37,057 nucleotides of DNA from Erysipelotrichaceae bacterium (GTDB lineage: Bacteria; Bacillota_I; Bacilli_A; Erysipelotrichales; Erysipelotrichaceae): the NCBI GenBank assembly GCA_022767445.1, contig JALENJ010000030.1, positions 1 to 37,057 of the forward strand, written 5' to 3'. Below the pieces are notes generated by a model that saw only the letters and a list, made by a program, of their open reading frames with translations, was not told the DNA's origin and did no database searches. The translations under genes and the position numbers were made by a program. This document shows, one piece after another, positions 32,979-37,057 of this stretch. Positions within the stretch are counted from its first letter, which is position 1, and every line of letters begins with the position of its first letter.

Positions 32979-33857
32979 TTAATCTAACGGTTTTTGATAA
33001 TAGTTACCGATGACTCTTTCAACAGCAGTAAGTGAAATAAATGCATGACTGTCCGTCTTGCGGATAATTTCAATTACCTCATTTAACTGATAGTTGTTGA
33101 TGGTTATCTGCAACATTGTATGTGGTTGATGCTTATAAGCTCCCTCTACAGGGAATCTTGTAATACCATGTCTGCATGTCTTAAATACAGCTTCACAAAC
33201 CTCATCTGCATGATCCGTCGTAACTTGAAGACGTGTTACCTTATAACGTTGGTGCATTGTATTAACAACCTGTGTAGATACATACTGGAAGATAATGGAA
33301 TATAATGCCTTATCCCAACCAAATAATAAACCTGCAATCACAAGCACAATCGCATTGACACCAAGCATATAATTCCAAGTTGGACGTTTTAATCTTGCAG
33401 ATAAATCAATCGCAATAAAGTCCGTTCCACCACTACTCGCATTTGAACGCAGTGCTAGTCCAATCGCAAGACCATTTAACAATCCACCAAATACCGCTAT
33501 TAACAACATATCATTTGTAACGATTGGAACGTTGATAATAATCGTAAATAATGAACTCAATGAGAACCATAAGATAGAATATAATACAAACTTATGACCA
33601 ATTCTGCCCCATATAAATAAGACAACAGTAAAGTTCAGCAACCAGTAAATAACACCAAATGGAATATCAATGCCAATATATCGCGCAGCACTTAAGGAAA
33701 TCAAACGAGAAATACCCGCAAATCCACCCGGGAATAAGTTTCCTGATTTAACGAAAGATTCCATGCCAAACGCATAGATGAGTGCAGAAAGCGCAATCAC
33801 AAGAAGATACTGAATATCCTTCTTGGTAAAAGTAATATTTAGTTTTTTGATAACCAT
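32979..33857 (-). CDS. YitT family membrane protein (DUF161 plus DUF2179)
   Basis: This 292-aa protein has 5-6 TM segments in the N-terminal two thirds, with GNLFPGGFAGISRL and the conserved LRSNASSGGTDFIA. A C-terminal cytoplasmic DUF2179 domain follows (YKVTRLQVTTDHADEVCEAVF, HGITRFPVEGAY, DSHAFISLTAVERVIG). Function of the family is unsettled. Two starts compete: ATG 33875 (six more residues, no ribosome site) and ATG 33857 (GGAG at 9 bp). A TGTTATGAT extended -10 at 33887-33895 would put the transcript start about 5 nt before the upstream ATG, which favours 33857. Confidence 0.9.
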   Translation of the reverse strand: MVIKKLNITFTKKDIQYLLVIALSALIYAFGMESFVKSGNLFPGGFAGISRLISLSAARYIGIDIPFGVIYWLLNFTVVLFIWGRIGHKFVLYSILWFSLSSLFTIIINVPIVTNDMLLIAVFGGLLNGLAIGLALRSNASSGGTDFIAIDLSARLKRPTWNYMLGVNAIVLVIAGLLFGWDKALYSIIFQYVSTQVVNTMHQRYKVTRLQVTTDHADEVCEAVFKTCRHGITRFPVEGAYKHQPHTMLQITINNYQLNEVIEIIRKTDSHAFISLTAVERVIGNYYQKPLD

Positions 33858-33886
33858 ATCTTTATTCTCCGACATGTACGTTAAAT

Positions 33887-33895
33887 ATCATAACA
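33887..33895 (-). promoter_or_regulatory. Putative extended -10 promoter of yitT
   Basis: The minus strand reads TGTTATGAT (TGn plus a 5/6 -10), giving a start near 33880. No clear -35. Confidence 0.45.
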
Positions 33896-33903
33896 TTTAA
33901 GAT

Positions 33904-33923
33904 GAAAAAGACCTACTGGTCTT
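33904..33923 (-). terminator. Terminator of ridA
   Basis: A 6-bp stem AAGACC/GGTCTT with a 4-nt loop (33908-33923) overlaps the ridA stop codon and is followed on the minus strand by TTTTTC (counting the last stem bases). Confidence 0.75.
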
Positions 33924-34386
33924 ATTGAATATCTAACTTTGTTTCACAATAAATATCATTGCAACTGACACAACTATCTTGTGCACATAATAATTCAAGA
34001 GCACGTGTATCTATCGCAAAAGCTTCTATTTGAACAAGCGCGCCCATTGGTAAATCACTAACAGAAACAACACTTCTTGTTGGGAAAGGATTTTTAAAGT
34101 GTTTGACATATTCCTCATTGACAGCTTGTAAGTCATCAATCTTTTTTAGATATACGGTAGTCTTTAGTACATAAGACATGTTGAGTCCAATCTCTTCTAA
34201 TACGTTATTGATGTTGTTCAATACACGTTCTGTTTGGACTTTGATATCACCTTCCACAAGATTGCCAGAATCCGGATCAATTGGTAACTGTCCTGATAGG
34301 TAAATAAAATCACCAGACCGAAGTGCCGATGAGAATGGACCGTTAGCGAGTGGAACTTTACTTGAACTAATTAATTCTTGAATCAT
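33922..34386 (-). CDS. ridA: RidA family enamine/imine deaminase with Cys-rich tail
   Basis: RidA hydrolyses reactive enamine and imine intermediates such as 2-aminoacrylate released by pyridoxal enzymes. Family marks are GPFSSALRSGDFIYLSGQLP, VQTERVLNNINNVLEEIG, VLKTTVYLKKIDD, PTRSVVSVSDLPMGALVQIEAFA, including the catalytic-site Arg and Glu. At 154 aa it exceeds the usual 124-128 aa. The extra ~25 residues carry four cysteines, C134, C139, C142 and C147, as Cx4CxxCx4C. Its ATG overlaps the stop of the upstream small membrane protein gene by 4 bp. Confidence 0.93.
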   Translation of the reverse strand: MIQELISSSKVPLANGPFSSALRSGDFIYLSGQLPIDPDSGNLVEGDIKVQTERVLNNINNVLEEIGLNMSYVLKTTVYLKKIDDLQAVNEEYVKHFKNPFPTRSVVSVSDLPMGALVQIEAFAIDTRALELLCAQDSCVSCNDIYCETKLDIQ

Positions 34387-34577
34387 TTAAACTCCTTACT
34401 TTCACTGTCAGTATCACCATCTGAAAATGTACTTAAGAATTGACGAAATCTTTGATGTCGATTCTCCATTTTCTGATGAAGACCCTTTGTTGTTAAAACA
34501 AGAAAGCAATACAACGCTAAAACAAGCATCAACAATATCACAGCTAGCGATACGAAATCACCAAATGTTTCTAGCAT
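34383..34577 (-). CDS. Small single-span membrane protein of unknown function
   Basis: This 64-aa protein has one strongly hydrophobic segment (about residues 9-29, VSLAVILLMLVLALYCFLVLT) near the N-terminus. A basic stretch (KGLHQKMENRHQRFRQF) and an acidic Asp/Ser/Glu tail follow, so the C-terminus is probably cytoplasmic. I do not recognise a family. It is supported by a good promoter about 23 bp upstream and by a 4-bp ATGA overlap with ridA. The ribosome site is weak (GGTG at 6 bp). Confidence 0.75.
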   Translation of the reverse strand: MLETFGDFVSLAVILLMLVLALYCFLVLTTKGLHQKMENRHQRFRQFLSTFSDGDTDSESKEFK

Positions 34578-34599
34578 GTTATCACCATCTTTCTTTAAC

Positions 34600-34628
34600 A
34601 GTATAGCTATGAAAAATCAGAATGTCCA
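34600..34628 (-). promoter_or_regulatory. Promoter of the small membrane protein-ridA unit
   Basis: On the minus strand TGGACA (34623-34628), a 17-bp spacer and TATACT (34600-34605) give 5/6 matches for both boxes at ideal spacing. The transcript would start near 34593, about 16 nt before the ATG. Confidence 0.7.
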
Positions 34629-34639
34629 AATATATGCCC

Positions 34640-35155
34640 CTACTCATAATTCTTTAAGAAATCTTGTCCTTTAATGACTTCTGTAGCAGATAAATCAGGG
34701 AATCTAAGTTGACTTAAAACTTCATATACGCATATGGCAACACAGTTTGAAAGATTCAAACTACGTGCATCTTTCACCATTGGAATACGTGCACAACGAT
34801 CGTAGTTATCTTTGAGAATATGCTTATCAATACCTGTACTCTCTTTACCAAATACAAGATAGATATCTTGTCCATCATCCTTTGTATAATCAAACTGTGA
34901 TGGATTTTTTTCACCATAACGAGTGATGTAATAATAAGAACCCTGATGAGACGAAAAGAATGTTTTCCAATCAGGATAGATACGATAATCCAATTCCTTT
35001 ACGTAATCCATACCTGCACGTTTGAGTGATTTATCAGTAATCTTAAAACCCATTGGTTCAATCAGATGTAATTTACAATTCATCGCCATGCATGTACGCA
35101 TGATATTACCAGTATTCTGTGGGATTTCAGGTTCATATAATACGACGTTAATCAT
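34640..35155 (-). CDS. trmL: tRNA (cytidine/uridine-34-2'-O)-methyltransferase TrmL
   Basis: This 171-aa SPOUT-family methyltransferase modifies the wobble ribose of tRNA-Leu isoacceptors using S-adenosylmethionine. INVVLYEPEIPQNTGNIMRTC at the N-terminus, LYRxGMDY-like KRAGMDYVKELDY, LVFGKESTGID and the knot motif SLNLSNCVAICVYEVL are diagnostic. It is slightly longer than Escherichia coli TrmL (157 aa) at the C-terminus. The start overlaps the DUF1461 gene by 4 bp. No clear terminator before the next promoter. Confidence 0.94.
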   Translation of the reverse strand: MINVVLYEPEIPQNTGNIMRTCMAMNCKLHLIEPMGFKITDKSLKRAGMDYVKELDYRIYPDWKTFFSSHQGSYYYITRYGEKNPSQFDYTKDDGQDIYLVFGKESTGIDKHILKDNYDRCARIPMVKDARSLNLSNCVAICVYEVLSQLRFPDLSATEVIKGQDFLKNYE

Positions 35156-35841
35156 AGTGCCCTCTTTTCTAATCGATTTCTATATAACGATAATAATATT
35201 CTAAGTCCAATGACCATGCATGCAAATGAAATAATGATTGCCATTACAATCGCAAAGAAGAAATTGGATGGAAACATATTAATCATAATTGATATGTTTG
35301 GATCTAAAAGAAATAAGTCATTGTCGAAGAATACATAATGGAAATTCATCCAAAAACTATTGAAGTCAACAATCGCATATATCCCTACGAAGGATAATAT
35401 CGCTGCTAAACACAATAATCCATTTCTAAACGCAACTGTTAACAAACTATACACTTGGCTTCTTGTGCGTAACGTAATAGCCAATAAGATAACAACAGCA
35501 GCGACAAACATCGTGTTTCTAACAAACATAGCGTTTAAATATAGATTTTTAACATCCACCATGTGCAATGTTTCTCTTTCATCGAATATCTCACGTGGCT
35601 TACCATTGACTTCCTCAACGACGACAATATCATCACGTTTATCTTGTAGATAATCCAACAGTGTATTGGTCGCATTCATCAAACCTTCATTTGAGATATG
35701 AATTTCTTCTGCTGTATGATTCAACAGATATTGCCAACGAAAAAATGCACGATTAAAGCATACCAAGTCAATCGATGTTAATAACAAGGATATAAATAAA
35801 CATATCCCAGCTATTGAAGCTAAAGACTTATTGATCCTCAT
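35152..35841 (-). CDS. DUF1461 (TIGR01906-type) integral membrane protein
   Basis: This 229-aa protein has a first TM at about 8-28, then an extracytoplasmic region with LMNATNTLLDYLQD and FDERETLHMVDVKNLY, the hallmark of the DUF1461 family. Three further TM spans follow (about 108-125, 138-160 and 195-218). Function is unknown. It overlaps rdgB by 14 bp and trmL by 4 bp, so it is co-translated with nucleotide-sanitising and tRNA-modifying genes. Confidence 0.9.
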   Translation of the reverse strand: MRINKSLASIAGICLFISLLLTSIDLVCFNRAFFRWQYLLNHTAEEIHISNEGLMNATNTLLDYLQDKRDDIVVVEEVNGKPREIFDERETLHMVDVKNLYLNAMFVRNTMFVAAVVILLAITLRTRSQVYSLLTVAFRNGLLCLAAILSFVGIYAIVDFNSFWMNFHYVFFDNDLFLLDPNISIMINMFPSNFFFAIVMAIIISFACMVIGLRILLSLYRNRLEKRAL

Positions 35842-36421
35842 TCTCTAACCAAGCCTCAAATTTTCTAACTGCCTTACCACGATGTGAGATTGCATTCTTT
35901 TCATCTTTGGTTAGTTGTGCCATCGTCTTCTTAAGTGGCTCATAGTACACAATCGGATCATAGCCAAACCCATTTTCACCAGCAGGCTCATGAGCGATTA
36001 AGCACTCAACCGTATCTTCAAATACGATTGCTGGATAATCCTTACGTGTTACCGCAATCGCACAAACATAACGACATGTACGATTTGCTTCATCCTTCAT
36101 ACGATCTAGTACAACGCGATTTTTATAGGTATATGGTGTGTCATGTCCAAGCCATCGAGCACTTTGAATGCCTGGTTGCTTATCAAAGGCATCAATCTCA
36201 AGACCTGAATCATCAGAGATTGCCATAATACCATACTTATCCGTGATAGCTTGTGCTTTGATAATTGCGTTTTCCGCAAAGGTTGTTCCTGTTTCTGCAA
36301 TATCTCCAATATCTGGAAAATCTGCCAAACTCTTCACAATGAAACCTTTAGGTTCCAACATCTCTTTAAACTCTTTAATTTTTCCCTGATTTGAACTAGC
36401 AACTACAATTTCCTTATCCAT
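35828..36421 (-). CDS. rdgB: Non-canonical purine NTP pyrophosphatase (RdgB/HAM1)
   Basis: This 197-aa ITPase hydrolyses ITP, dITP and XTP to monophosphates, keeping deaminated purines out of nucleic acids. Motifs: VVASSNQGKIKEFKEML (6-22), AISDDSGLEIDAF with the catalytic Asp pair, ENGFGYDPIVY, and ISHRGKAVRKF near the C-terminus. Length is typical. It overlaps the HD-domain gene by 8 bp upstream and DUF1461 by 14 bp downstream. Confidence 0.96.
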   Translation of the reverse strand: MDKEIVVASSNQGKIKEFKEMLEPKGFIVKSLADFPDIGDIAETGTTFAENAIIKAQAITDKYGIMAISDDSGLEIDAFDKQPGIQSARWLGHDTPYTYKNRVVLDRMKDEANRTCRYVCAIAVTRKDYPAIVFEDTVECLIAHEPAGENGFGYDPIVYYEPLKKTMAQLTKDEKNAISHRGKAVRKFEAWLENEDQ

Positions 36422-37057
36422 TTATATATATCCCCTTCATTTTATAGTGATAATCAATTGATAAATATTGATCCACATCTGTTTTAAACTGTTCATAACA
36501 TGTGCTAACTCTACCATGCTTGCATATGTATGGATTAATATATCGTTTCTTACTATCGACTTCAATATCTCCATCTTGGCTTACCTTTACATCCATTAAG
36601 TTTGTATAGGCAATCCACTCATCTTTCAAGATACTATCTTCAATTTTATTCACGACTTGCTTTTCTGGTAAGTATAAATCTTTTTCACTTAGTATATTTT
36701 CTTGAAACGCTTTGCGTATGATGCTTGCCAATTTCTCCATTGCATAGCGATCAAAATCCTGTGAGAATATCATCCCACAACGCAAAGCATCTTTGGCAAA
36801 GCGATAAGCAATATCTGCACTTTGAAACATCAATTCCATCTCACCATACTCATTGATTCCAACTACTAGATCATCATAGTACATCTGTAATATCTTCTTT
36901 TCTTGCATACGATAATCCAACAAAGAACCTAATGTATATTCCAATCGATCTGCCGATAGTTTTGGTGAATCGTTATCTGCGATTGGATAGCGATGGTAAT
37001 CGCAAACATCATCAATATGTATATGATCGTGTTGGAGTTTTTTCATGATGATATCAT
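36414..37057 (-). CDS. HD-domain-like protein, C-terminal part (partial at right edge)
   Basis: The frame is open to the right edge (codons for Asp-Ile-Ile precede the first Met at 37046) and that Met has no ribosome site, so the gene starts outside the window. The visible ~214 residues contain HDHIHIDDVCDYHRYPIADND and PKLSADRLEYTLGSLLDY, which resemble the C-terminal half of HD-superfamily phosphohydrolase-like proteins of Bacillota; the metal-binding N-terminal HD motif would lie beyond the edge. The 3' end overlaps rdgB by 8 bp. Family call is from pattern memory; function is not known. Confidence 0.65.
   Translation of the reverse strand, partial: DIIMKKLQHDHIHIDDVCDYHRYPIADNDSPKLSADRLEYTLGSLLDYRMQEKKILQMYYDDLVVGINEYGEMELMFQSADIAYRFAKDALRCGMIFSQDFDRYAMEKLASIIRKAFQENILSEKDLYLPEKQVVNKIEDSILKDEWIAYTNLMDVKVSQDGDIEVDSKKRYINPYICKHGRVSTCYEQFKTDVDQYLSIDYHYKMKGIYING

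Noticed and set aside
1-37057. Mobile element, prophage, toxin-antitoxin or defence island
   Set aside because: No transposase, integrase other than the Xer tail, terminal repeats, CRISPR repeats or defence-type domains are visible; all genes are core functions.

Overview
This is an ordinary stretch of core chromosome from a low-GC Gram-positive bacterium (Bacillota). Gene content and protein style point to the Erysipelotrichia: a short-armed SMC, an ireB-ruvX-DUF1292-mltG cluster, T-box leaders on alaS and trpS, and AT-rich codon use. TGA is used as a stop (for example at the end of smc, in an ATGA overlap with ftsY), so this is not a code-4 mollicute even though SMC is of mollicute length. 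The lineage is inferred from memory of these families, not from a search. I see no insertion sequence, prophage, CRISPR array, rRNA or tRNA gene.

Layout from left to right. (1) The 3' end of a XerD/XerC recombinase (+) converges on hup (HU, -). (2) A minus-strand operon smc-ftsY-ylxM-ackA-nrnA (7009 down to 645) reads towards hup. It joins chromosome organisation, SRP receptor targeting, acetate metabolism and small-nucleotide turnover. (3) A very long minus-strand run goes from alaS (21087) to mscL (7108): alaS, terminator, then ireB-ruvX-DUF1292-mltG-NUDIX-udk-greA-comEA-comEC-holA-sdaA-glycosylase-U32-mscL. Most junctions overlap or nearly touch, and a hairpin follows mscL. alaS has its own T-box leader with a GCT (Ala) specifier. 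(4) A plus-strand ABC importer of three genes (lipoprotein, permease, ATPase; 21465-24219) ends in a strong terminator and is followed by a DUF2974 lipase-like gene. That gene overlaps, tail to tail, a minus-strand operon spx-mnmA-recD2. (5) A minus-strand ABC exporter pair (31610-29302) is divergent from a T-box-controlled trpS (+). (6) trpS shares a bidirectional terminator with yitT (-). To its right lie two minus-strand units: a 64-aa membrane protein plus ridA with their own promoter, and HD-domain protein-rdgB-DUF1461-trmL. The HD-domain gene runs off the right edge.

Several annotated starts differ from the longest reading frame because a Shine-Dalgarno sequence or a stop-start overlap decides them (alaS, trpS, mltG, ireB, comEA, mnmA, spx, DUF2974, yitT).

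I found no clearly new multi-gene system. The points most worth a second look are the shortened SMC arms, a ComEC whose C-terminal metallo-beta-lactamase-like domain has lost its metal motifs, cysteine-rich C-terminal tails on both Spx and RidA, a possibly leaderless mnmA, an unknown 64-aa membrane protein coupled to ridA, and intra-operon hairpins sitting on stop codons.
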